A stretch of 16,410 bases of DNA from positions 1 through 16,410 of the forward strand of contig JAQSXM010000019.1 in the NCBI GenBank assembly GCA_029256645.1, given 5' to 3'. The notes beneath the pieces are model-generated. The model ran no database searches, was not told the origin of the DNA, and saw nothing but the letters and a program-made list of their open reading frames with translations. Of this stretch, positions 1 to 5,852 are shown piece by piece (positions within the stretch are counted from its first letter, which is position 1; each line of letters starts with the position of its first letter). This stretch comes from Sporomusa sp. Its GTDB lineage: Bacteria; Bacillota_C; Negativicutes; Sporomusales; Sporomusaceae. A program made the translations under genes and the position numbers.

Positions 1-1084
1 TGCCGCTGCCGGTGTAACCGGCGTCAGTCAAACAACGGCAGCAGGTTTGTCAGTCCCGGTATTGCCAGCTCAACCGGCAAAGCAACCAATGGTGACTACT
101 GCTGCCGAAGAGACTTTGGGTGATGCGGTTAGTTTAAGCAATCAGAACCTGGATGTAATGCCGGCCAGCGTGCAGTCTGACCAGGTGCAGCATCCGGTTA
201 ACCTAGTACTTGCCGGACTAATCAATAAGCAAGAGCCTGCCGCAGATCCGGCAGCCCCTGCAGCAGCGGCAGCCCCTGTAGCAGCAGATCTTGCTCAGCC
301 CGAAGTGCCGCAGATAGCACTTGCAGGCCAAAATAAAGATGCAGTGAGGGCAACAGAGCAAAAAACTGCAGAAGTACTCAATGATGCTGAACAACAGCCA
401 GTACTTCCCGTTACTGCTGTGACTTCCCCTGGGAAGACTTCCAATCAGAATGCTGGTGAGGGAAAAAAAGAAAGTTTAGCAGACTCAGCTTTATTTGAAC
501 AGGCATTATCTACGCAAAATGTGAAAGCTAATCCGAATACAGAAGCCTTGCCGCATCTCTTCATGCATGGGTTGGAAACCGCATTGTCTAAAAATGATGC
601 TCTTGCGGGTAATGTTGCTGACGGTAAGCTGCCAAACGGCCCGGCGACTGATATTTATCAGGTTGTCGACCAGATTGTTGAACAATCCCGGGTTGTTACC
701 AAACTGCAAAACACGGAAATGGTCATAAAACTGAAACCGGAACATCTGGGTGAGCTTACCCTGAAAGTAGTTGTCGAGAACGGGGCAATTAATGCCAGTT
801 TCCATTCCAACAATCCCGAAGTACGCAGTATCATTGAAGCGTCCCTGCCCCAGCTTAAACAGGATTTAGCCAATAATGGCCTAAAAGTGGAGAATGTGGG
901 TGTTTATGCCGGCTTAAGCCAGTTTTTACCCAATCATGACCAGGAGCGCAATTCACGTCAGCAATTCGTTAAACTTACTAACAAAAAAAATGCCGGCGAG
1001 TTTGTCGAGGCGATTGTGGCGGAGACGGAAGCCGGGAAAATGAATGGCACCGGTGGCCTGGCAGGTGTTGATTATCGTATTTAA
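1..1084 (+). CDS. fliK: Flagellar hook-length control protein FliK, C-terminal part (5' end outside window)
   Basis: FliK is exported during hook assembly, measures hook length, and its C-terminal domain then switches the export gate (through FlhB) from hook to filament substrates. The reading frame is open from base 2 to the stop at 1082-1084, so the gene begins upstream of the window; the TTG at 47 is internal. The first ~220 visible residues are Ala/Pro/Gln-rich and low in complexity, as is usual for the variable ruler region. The conserved Flg_hook domain lies at about 690-930, with the family signature LKPEHLGELTLKVVVENG and then PQLKQDLANNGLKVENVGV. A charged tail follows. It sits directly before flgD (14-base gap), the usual fliK-flgD order. 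Identification is firm; the N-terminal length is unknown. Confidence 0.9.
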   Translation, partial: AAAGVTGVSQTTAAGLSVPVLPAQPAKQPMVTTAAEETLGDAVSLSNQNLDVMPASVQSDQVQHPVNLVLAGLINKQEPAADPAAPAAAAAPVAADLAQPEVPQIALAGQNKDAVRATEQKTAEVLNDAEQQPVLPVTAVTSPGKTSNQNAGEGKKESLADSALFEQALSTQNVKANPNTEALPHLFMHGLETALSKNDALAGNVADGKLPNGPATDIYQVVDQIVEQSRVVTKLQNTEMVIKLKPEHLGELTLKVVVENGAINASFHSNNPEVRSIIEASLPQLKQDLANNGLKVENVGVYAGLSQFLPNHDQERNSRQQFVKLTNKKNAGEFVEAIVAETEAGKMNGTGGLAGVDYRI

Positions 1085-1098
1085 AGGAGGTTTCTTAC

Positions 1099-1503
1099 AT
1101 GGATGTATATGGTGTTGGCAGTAAAACCACAACAAACAGTGCCGATGCTACCCGCAAGAAAAACGATGATCTTGGCAAAAATGATTTTCTGAAACTGCTG
1201 ACTGTACAGCTTAGATATCAGGACCCGATGAACCCCATGGAGGATAAGGAATTTATCGCTCAGATGGCCCAGTTTTCCAGCCTGGAGCAGATGCAAAATA
1301 TGAATTCATCAATGGCTATGTCGCAGGCTAGTGGTTTAATAGGCATGCAGGTAAACTGGCTTGATGGCAATGCTGAGGAATGGACTGGGACCGTTGAGTC
1401 TGTGCGGTTGATTGAAGGGCAGCCTAAACTGATTATTGGTGATATGGCTCTTGATTTGAGCCAGGTAGTCTCTGTGCAAGTACCTAAAAGTACCACCGCC
1501 TAA
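1099..1503 (+). CDS. flgD: Flagellar hook cap / basal-body rod modification protein FlgD (short form)
   Basis: FlgD forms the temporary cap on which hook protein subunits polymerise. The 134-residue product contains only the conserved N-terminal FlgD domain: the core FLKLLTVQLRYQDPMNPMED at about residues 30-50 followed by EFIAQMAQFSSLEQMQN. After it comes a short beta-rich segment. The FlgD Ig-like and Tudor-like domains found in longer proteobacterial homologues are absent; a protein of this size is normal in Firmicutes. The ATG at 1099 is preceded by an excellent Shine-Dalgarno, AAAGGAGG at 1083-1090, spaced 8 bases. The stop TAA (1501-1503) overlaps the ATG of the next gene by one base, implying translational coupling. 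Confidence 0.93.
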   Translation: MDVYGVGSKTTTNSADATRKKNDDLGKNDFLKLLTVQLRYQDPMNPMEDKEFIAQMAQFSSLEQMQNMNSSMAMSQASGLIGMQVNWLDGNAEEWTGTVESVRLIEGQPKLIIGDMALDLSQVVSVQVPKSTTA

Positions 1504-1904
1504 TGTCCGACAACCGAATTTATAGCCCCTATCAGCCGCTCAATCCTGCAGTTTCGCCCAGTAACCCCGCCGCATCACCCGGTGGATTAAACCCGAACAA
1601 AATAACTGCCGGCCCTAGTTTCAACCAGATTCTGGAACAGGAAATCGCTGGTGTGAAATTCTCCCAGCATGCTCTGCAGCGTTTAAACAGCCGGAAGATT
1701 CAGCTTGATAGCAGTCAGCTCAGCAAGCTCAACCAGGCGGTTGATAAGGCAGCGCAAAAAGGCGCTAAAGAATCTTTGATTCTCATGAGTGATAATCTGG
1801 CGTTTGTTGTCAGTGTCAAGAATAAAACGGTTATTACCGCTATTGATGGCGCCAGCATTAAAGACAATGTATTTACCAACATTGACAGTGCCGTAATTAT
1901 TTGA
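1503..1904 (+). CDS. Flagellar operon protein of the TIGR02530 type, function unknown
   Basis: This 133-residue protein matches, from memory, the small TIGR02530 'flagellar operon protein' family found between flgD and flgE in many Firmicutes. The first ~40 residues are Pro/Asn/Ser-rich and probably disordered. The conserved part begins at SFNQIL and continues with KFSQHALQRLNSRKI, a run of helices, and a C-terminal beta-like segment (NLAFVVSVKNKTVITAIDG). There is no signal peptide or membrane segment. Start and previous stop overlap (TAATG at 1501-1505). Position between hook cap and hook genes suggests a role in hook assembly, for example as a chaperone or export factor, but this is inference and no biochemical role is assigned here. 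Confidence 0.82.
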   Translation: MSDNRIYSPYQPLNPAVSPSNPAASPGGLNPNKITAGPSFNQILEQEIAGVKFSQHALQRLNSRKIQLDSSQLSKLNQAVDKAAQKGAKESLILMSDNLAFVVSVKNKTVITAIDGASIKDNVFTNIDSAVII

Positions 1905-1954
1905 GGGCTGGACCTCTTAAGGAAGCCCGCGGCTGCTGACTGATTGAAGCAGCC
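1905..1954 (+). promoter_or_regulatory. Two tandem RNA hairpins in the leader of flgE
   Basis: Hairpin 1 pairs GGGCT (1905-1909) with AGCCC (1924-1928), with an inner CCT/AGG stem (1913-1915 with 1920-1922). Hairpin 2 pairs GGCTGCT (1931-1937) with AGCAGCC (1948-1954) across a 10-base loop. Neither is followed by a T-run, so they are not standard intrinsic terminators. They occupy most of the 87-base gap before flgE and may mark an RNA processing or stability site. The pairings are visible; the function is inferred. Confidence 0.4.
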
Positions 1955-1991
1955 CTGTCCATACTTATTTATTTGGGAGGTTGTGTTTACT

Positions 1992-3833
1992 ATGATGCGT
2001 TCGTTATTTGCCGGTGTATCCGGTCTGAAAAATCATCAGACCCGCATGGATGTAATTGGCAACAATATTGCTAACGTTAATACCGTGGGTTTTAAAGCCA
2101 GCCGGGTAACTTTTCAGGATATGTTAAGCCAAACCATCCAGGGGGCTTCTTCAGCCACCGCCACTAAAGGCGGTACCAACCCGATGCAGATTGGCATGGG
2201 GATGAGTTTAGCCAGTATTGATACAATCTTTACGGACGGCAGTCCGCAGCCGACCGGCAAACAGACCGACTTATCCATCTCCGGCCAGGGATTTTTCGTT
2301 TTGAGTGACGGCCAGAACCAGGTATATACCCGGGCCGGGGCTTTTGATTTTGACACAGAAGGTAATTTTATCGTGCCTGGCAGTGGCTATAAGGTAATGG
2401 GTTGGAAAGCTGATACTAACGGGGTTATTGACAGTAAGCAGGATCCGGCCGGCATTCAGGTCCCTGTTGGCAAGTCGATGGCAGCCCAGGTATCAAGCAA
2501 GATTACCTATACAAATAACTTATCGGCTGGGGCCAAAGCAATCGGCACACCGGCTGAGCAAGCAGCTGCTGATGCTGCCAAAGTAGCTGCTGATGCTGCA
2601 AAAGTTATCGCCGATAATAATAAGGTTGCTGCCGATGCCGCCAAAACCGCTGCCGACACTGCCAAAACCACTGCCGATGCTGCCAAGGCTGCTATAGATG
2701 CCGCTAAACTCGCGATGACGGCTGCGAAAAATGCGGCAGATGCTTTAGTTGCAGGGACAGGAACACAAGCCGCAGTTGTTGCGGCTGTAGCCGCCGCTGT
2801 AAGCGCTGCTCAAGCCGCAGTAACGGCATCGTCGCCGGCGACATTAGGTTTAGCAACAACTGCAAAAAATGATGCCGATGCATTAAAAACTGAAACAGAC
2901 GGTTTGGTTGCCGCAACCGCAACGCCAGCTGATGTAGTTGCTGCCGCTGTTACCGCCGAAGGCTCTATAACAAGTGCCGCATCAGTTGCAGCCAGTGAAG
3001 CAAGTACTGCTGCCATTAACGCCACCACTGCCGCCACTGCGGCTACCGCCGCCGCCGCCAATGCCGCAGCAGCAGCCACTACCGCCACCAAAGCCGCACA
3101 GGATGTTTTAGATGCGTATGGCATTTCTTCATCAGTTCCAACCTCAATTACTGTATATGACGTACAGGGAAATCCTTATAGTGTAAAAGGTACTTTTATG
3201 AAAACTGGTGATAATACCTGGAGCTTTACACCTAACGGTACAGTGGAGGATTCAGGGGTAATTGTAGCCAATATTACGACTACACCCTCCACTATCAGAT
3301 TTAAGGCAGATGGCTCCTATGATCAGACAAGTACCATCAATACAATGACCATTAATCCTGCTGGCGGACCCTATGCCGGGGCCGGGGCTTTTACTGTGAC
3401 CCCTGATTTTTCCGCCCTGACCCAGTATGGCGGGGAATCGTCAGCCAAGGCTACCGGCAAGGACGGGTATGCCTCGGGAACGCTGAAGACAGTGACAATT
3501 GATCCGTCCGGCGTTATTATCGGCACCTTCACCAATGGTGAGAACCAGACGCTTGCCCAGGTTGCGCTGGCGGTATTTAATAATCCCGGCGGCCTCAATA
3601 AAGCGGGCGACAGTCTGTTTTCCCAGTCCAACAACTCCGGTGAACCCCAGATTGGCTCCAGTGAAACCGGCGGCCGGGGGAAATTTACCCCCGGATCATT
3701 AGAGATGTCTAATGTTGACCTGGCACAGGAGTTCAGTGAGATGATTGTTACCCAGCGTGGTTTCCAGGCCAATTCCAAGATTATTACTACATCTGATGAA
3801 ATGTTGCAGGAATTAGCCAACCTCAAACGATAG
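1992..3833 (+). CDS. flgE: Flagellar hook protein FlgE with a large Ala-rich insertion
   Basis: FlgE polymerises into the hook, the universal joint between basal body and filament. The frame extends back to a TTG at 1944, but ATG 1992 is preferred: GGGAGG at 1975-1980 lies 11 bases upstream and the product then starts MMRSLFAGVSG, the canonical FlgE N-terminus (ATG 1995 is equally possible). The 613-residue product has the conserved N-terminal rod/hook helix (GNNIANVNTVGFKASR), then FlgE_D1-like sequence to about residue 187. An Ala-rich insertion follows at about 188-375. The FlgE_D2-type segment comes next (SITVYDVQGNPYSVKGTF), then the canonical C-terminal helix (EMIVTQRGFQANSKIITTSDEM, ending NLKR). 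The insertion explains most of the excess length over the roughly 260-430 residues usual for FlgE. It is the only large structural gene here bordered by RNA hairpins on one side and a terminator on the other. Confidence 0.95.
   Translation: MMRSLFAGVSGLKNHQTRMDVIGNNIANVNTVGFKASRVTFQDMLSQTIQGASSATATKGGTNPMQIGMGMSLASIDTIFTDGSPQPTGKQTDLSISGQGFFVLSDGQNQVYTRAGAFDFDTEGNFIVPGSGYKVMGWKADTNGVIDSKQDPAGIQVPVGKSMAAQVSSKITYTNNLSAGAKAIGTPAEQAAADAAKVAADAAKVIADNNKVAADAAKTAADTAKTTADAAKAAIDAAKLAMTAAKNAADALVAGTGTQAAVVAAVAAAVSAAQAAVTASSPATLGLATTAKNDADALKTETDGLVAATATPADVVAAAVTAEGSITSAASVAASEASTAAINATTAATAATAAAANAAAAATTATKAAQDVLDAYGISSSVPTSITVYDVQGNPYSVKGTFMKTGDNTWSFTPNGTVEDSGVIVANITTTPSTIRFKADGSYDQTSTINTMTINPAGGPYAGAGAFTVTPDFSALTQYGGESSAKATGKDGYASGTLKTVTIDPSGVIIGTFTNGENQTLAQVALAVFNNPGGLNKAGDSLFSQSNNSGEPQIGSSETGGRGKFTPGSLEMSNVDLAQEFSEMIVTQRGFQANSKIITTSDEMLQELANLKR
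2565..2753 (+). repeat. Nine in-frame 21-bp repeats encoding AADAAKx heptads inside flgE
   Basis: Nine consecutive 21-base units start at 2565, 2586, 2607, 2628, 2649, 2670, 2691, 2712 and 2733. They encode AADAAKV, AADAAKV, IADNNKV, AADAAKT, AADTAKT, TADAAKA, AIDAAKL, AMTAAKN and AADALVA. The first two units are nearly identical in DNA; later ones diverge. Phase is kept exactly at 7 residues, as expected for a coiled coil or a long Ala-rich helix. Confidence 0.9.
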
Positions 3834-3843
3834 GCGATTGTAA

Positions 3844-3885
3844 GGCAGCGGGGGGGAGTACCTCCCCCTATGCTGTCTATTTTTT
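3844..3885 (+). terminator. Strong Rho-independent terminator after flgE
   Basis: The inner stem GGGGGAG (3852-3858) pairs with CTCCCCC (3862-3868) around a TAC loop. The outer stem GGCAGC (3844-3849) pairs with GCTGTC (3872-3877), one pair being G-U, across a small internal loop. TATTTTTT follows at 3878-3885. It begins only 11 bases after the flgE stop and should stop much of the transcription coming from the hook section. Confidence 0.85.
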
Positions 3886-3948
3886 CCCGGCGGCAAGGTT
3901 AACTTTCTGCTGGATCAGGGTCACCGGGATGCTGTTTTCGCCGAAGGC

Positions 3949-3977
3949 TCGGCACAAGCCGTGTTTTCTTTTAGAAT
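3949..3977 (+). promoter_or_regulatory. Candidate sigma-A-type promoter for flbD and downstream genes
   Basis: TCGGCA (3949-3954, 4 of 6 matches to TTGACA) lies exactly 17 bases upstream of TAGAAT (3972-3977, 5 of 6 matches to TATAAT). The start of transcription would fall near 3984, just before the AGGGGGGGA ribosome binding site. Its place right after a terminator makes it more believable. There is no obvious sigma-28 motif here. Found by eye only. Confidence 0.45.
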
Positions 3978-3998
3978 AGTAATTAGGGGGGGATAGGT

Positions 3999-4196
3999 GT
4001 GATAAAGGTAACCAAATTAAAATCTCAGGGCTGTGATTTTGTTGTAAATGCCGAACTGATTGAGACGATTGAAGAAACTCCTGATACAATGATAACCTTA
4101 ACCAGCGGCAAGAAGCTGATTGTGGAAGAGTCAATGGATGAAATTGTCCGTAAGGTAATGGAGTACCGCCGCTCTTTATTTAGAAACACACGCTAG
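3999..4196 (+). CDS. flbD: FlbD/SwrD family small flagellar protein
   Basis: This 65-residue protein has the compact FlbD-family pattern: MIKVTKLKSQ, then FVVNAELIETIEETPDTMITLTSGKKLIVEES, then a C-terminal helix MDEIVRKVMEYRR. FlbD of Firmicutes equals YlzI/SwrD of Bacillus subtilis, which is reported to raise flagellar motor torque and support swarming; it is not the Caulobacter FlbD regulator. The start is GTG 3999, preceded by the purine-rich AGGGGGGGA at 3985-3993. In many clostridia flbD is followed by motA and motB; here it goes directly to fliL. No membrane segment is visible. The conserved VNAELIETIE..PDT core makes the family call secure; molecular mechanism remains uncertain. Confidence 0.9.
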   Translation: MIKVTKLKSQGCDFVVNAELIETIEETPDTMITLTSGKKLIVEESMDEIVRKVMEYRRSLFRNTR

Positions 4197-4202
4197 TCAA
4201 TG

Positions 4203-4230
4203 GCAGGTCGATTTGAAAAGTAATACCTGC
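4203..4230 (+). other. Small hairpin between flbD and fliL
   Basis: GCAGGT (4203-4208) can pair with ACCTGC (4225-4230) across a 16-base loop, extendable by two G-U pairs. No T-run follows, so it is unlikely to terminate. Possible RNA stability element; weak support. Confidence 0.2.
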
Positions 4231-4254
4231 TGCGATTAACAAATACGCTGTAAT

Positions 4255-4269
4255 GGAGGTGTGCCAGTG
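4255..4269 (+). promoter_or_regulatory. Ribosome binding site that decides the fliL start
   Basis: GGAGG at 4255-4259 is only 1 base from the upstream GTG (4261) but 7 bases from the second in-frame GTG (4267). The second GTG is therefore the likely initiation codon. Confidence 0.7.
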
Positions 4270-4746
4270 GCTGAAGAGGAAAAACCGAAAAAAATGTCGA
4301 TGATGGTTATTATCATACTCATTGTGGTTGGCTTAATTTTAGCCGGTGGTATTTCGTACTTGATTGCTACCAGAGTTGTGGCTGATAAAACAACAGACAA
4401 AAAGATTTCCCAGCGTGACCCTGGACAATTTATCAAGCTTGGCGACGCTAAAGAAGGTCTTATTCTCAACATCGGCGGGGTAAATAGTGGCCGTTATCTT
4501 AAAATTGGTCTAATTGTAGAGTTAAAACCAGATAAGAACGCAACTCCTAAAGAGGGGAAACTGCCTTCACCTGAAGAAATTAGGATATTAGATACCGCTG
4601 TCTATGCCCTGAGGTCACAAAAAATTGAAGACTTCGATCCTGTTAAACAAGACCAGTTAAAAGAGATGCTAAAAAATGAAATCAATAAAACACTTGGTGA
4701 AGAACGGGTTTATGATATCTATATAACCAATTTTGTTTTACAGTAG
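4267..4746 (+). CDS. fliL: Flagellar basal body-associated protein FliL
   Basis: FliL is a single-pass membrane protein that associates with the stator and basal body and influences motor torque. The 159-residue product starts with a short charged cytoplasmic stretch (AEEEKPKKM). One transmembrane helix follows at about residues 13-35 (VIIILIVVGLILAGGISYL), then an extracytoplasmic domain with the family pattern: a beta-rich segment (LILNIGGVNSGRYLKIGLIVEL), a helix (EEIRILDTAVYALRS), and KEMLKNEINKTLGEERVYDIYITNFVLQ, the diagnostic FliL C-terminus. Start GTG 4267 is chosen over GTG 4261 because of Shine-Dalgarno spacing. It is followed by a 101-base gap before fliM. Confidence 0.92.
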   Translation: MAEEEKPKKMSMMVIIILIVVGLILAGGISYLIATRVVADKTTDKKISQRDPGQFIKLGDAKEGLILNIGGVNSGRYLKIGLIVELKPDKNATPKEGKLPSPEEIRILDTAVYALRSQKIEDFDPVKQDQLKEMLKNEINKTLGEERVYDIYITNFVLQ

Positions 4747-4772
4747 ATTCATATCAATAATTTTAGTATAAT
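4744..4772 (+). promoter_or_regulatory. Possible promoter in the fliL-fliM gap
   Basis: A perfect TATAAT lies at 4767-4772. The hexamer 17 bases upstream is TAGATT (4744-4749), only 3 of 6 matches to TTGACA, and there is no extended -10 TG. The area is AT-rich, so chance occurrence is a real possibility. Confidence 0.3.
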
Positions 4773-4778
4773 AAAAAC

Positions 4779-4826
4779 ATCTATCAGGTAATTATTTTGC
4801 TTTTGATAGATTGATTCCTTTTTTTT
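4779..4826 (+). terminator. Weak hairpin plus T-run upstream of fliM (possible attenuator)
   Basis: ATCTATCA (4779-4786) pairs with TGATAGAT (4804-4811) across a 17-base loop. A run of eight T bases lies at 4819-4826, seven bases after the stem. The stem is AT-rich and the T-run is detached, so termination would be weak at most. It lies inside the leader of any transcript starting near 4779. Confidence 0.25.
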
Positions 4827-4847
4827 GATGCGAAAGGAGGGAAGATA

Positions 4848-5852
4848 TTGGCAGGGCCAGATGTTTTATCGCAAACCGAGATTGATGAACTACTATCAGC
4901 TTTGTCTACCGGTGTTGTAACCGCTGAGGAAATAAAAACCGAACAAAAGCAGCGCAAAATTAAAACCTACGATTTTAAGCGCCCGGATAAGTTTTCTAAG
5001 GATCAAATACGTACTATTTATATGTTGCACGAAAACTTTGCCCGGCTAATTAATACCTATCTTTCAGCACATCTTCGTACTCTTATTCATATTGATGTTG
5101 CTTCAGTTGATCAGTTAACATATGAAGAATTTATTCGGTCAATGCCAAACCCTAGCGTTATCAGTATCTTTCAGATGCGACCGCTTAAAGGTAATGCAAT
5201 ATTAGAGATGAATCCTAATATTGTACTAGCTATTATTGACAGGTTATTTGGCGGACCAGGCCTGCCACCGGCTAAGCCGCGGTCATTGACTGATATCGAG
5301 GAAGCTATTATCAGGCGCGTAATCAATAAGTGCATGGAGAGTATGCAGGAAGCCTGGAAACAGGTAGTAACAATTGAACCTCGTATGGAGGCACTTGAGA
5401 CTAATCCGCAGTTTACTCAGATTGTTCCACCTAATGATATGGTAGTACTTATTACACTTCAAGCAAAAATTGGTCAGGCAGAGGGGTTAATGAACATTTG
5501 TATTCCTTATCTGGTACTTGAACCAATTATGTCTAAATTGACTACAAGCTTTTGGGTGTCTGCATCTGCGGCAAAACAGGCGTCGCCGGAATCAATCAGT
5601 GTTTTGCAACGAAAGCTGGAGAAAACCATGATTCCTGCAATTGTTGAACTTGGGCGGGCTACTGTCACCGTTCATGAATTATTAGATCTAGGTGTGGGTG
5701 ATGTGCTTCAGTTGGAAACTAAAGCTGAAAATGAATTAAGTGTAATTATTGGCAACCGGGAAAAATTTAAGTGTAAACCCGGCTTAGTCGGTCATAAAAA
5801 TGCAGTACAAATTACTCAAGTAATTTCCCAAGGAGATGATAATGATGAGTGA
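4848..5852 (+). CDS. fliM: Flagellar motor switch protein FliM
   Basis: FliM forms the middle ring of the C-ring and binds phosphorylated CheY to set rotation direction. The 334-residue product starts at TTG 4848, 7 bases after AAAGGAGG (4833-4840). The N-terminus VLSQTEIDELLSAL is the conserved CheY-binding peptide. A linker and the middle CheC-like domain follow (about residues 45-230: YDFKRPDKFSKDQIRTIYML, then RLFGGPGLPP). The C-terminal SpoA (FliN-like) domain covers about 255-330 (VELGRATVTVHELLDLGVGDVLQLETKAENEL). Length agrees with family members (B. subtilis about 332). The stop overlaps the start region of fliY, so the two switch proteins are probably translationally coupled. Confidence 0.97.
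   Translation: MAGPDVLSQTEIDELLSALSTGVVTAEEIKTEQKQRKIKTYDFKRPDKFSKDQIRTIYMLHENFARLINTYLSAHLRTLIHIDVASVDQLTYEEFIRSMPNPSVISIFQMRPLKGNAILEMNPNIVLAIIDRLFGGPGLPPAKPRSLTDIEEAIIRRVINKCMESMQEAWKQVVTIEPRMEALETNPQFTQIVPPNDMVVLITLQAKIGQAEGLMNICIPYLVLEPIMSKLTTSFWVSASAAKQASPESISVLQRKLEKTMIPAIVELGRATVTVHELLDLGVGDVLQLETKAENELSVIIGNREKFKCKPGLVGHKNAVQITQVISQGDDNDE

Noticed and set aside
506..805. Minus-strand 99-residue open frame within fliK
   Set aside because: It is antisense to the conserved FliK C-terminal domain; no Shine-Dalgarno or recognisable protein.
1944..1991. Upstream TTG start extending FlgE by 16 residues
   Set aside because: It falls within hairpin 2, has no Shine-Dalgarno, and the canonical FlgE N-terminus begins at ATG 1992/1995 behind GGGAGG.
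2565..2753. CRISPR-like or mobile-element repeat array
   Set aside because: The repeats are adjacent 21-bp units without spacers, in frame with FlgE, and there are no cas genes, terminal inverted repeats or transposase.
2810..3124. Minus-strand 104-residue Ala/Val-rich open frame
   Set aside because: It is the shadow of the Ala-rich FlgE insertion (GCN codons read as GC-rich on the opposite strand), with no independent start signal.
3371..3826. Minus-strand 151-residue open frame opposite the end of flgE
   Set aside because: It lies wholly antisense to conserved FlgE C-terminal coding sequence; the translation resembles no family and lacks a ribosome binding site.
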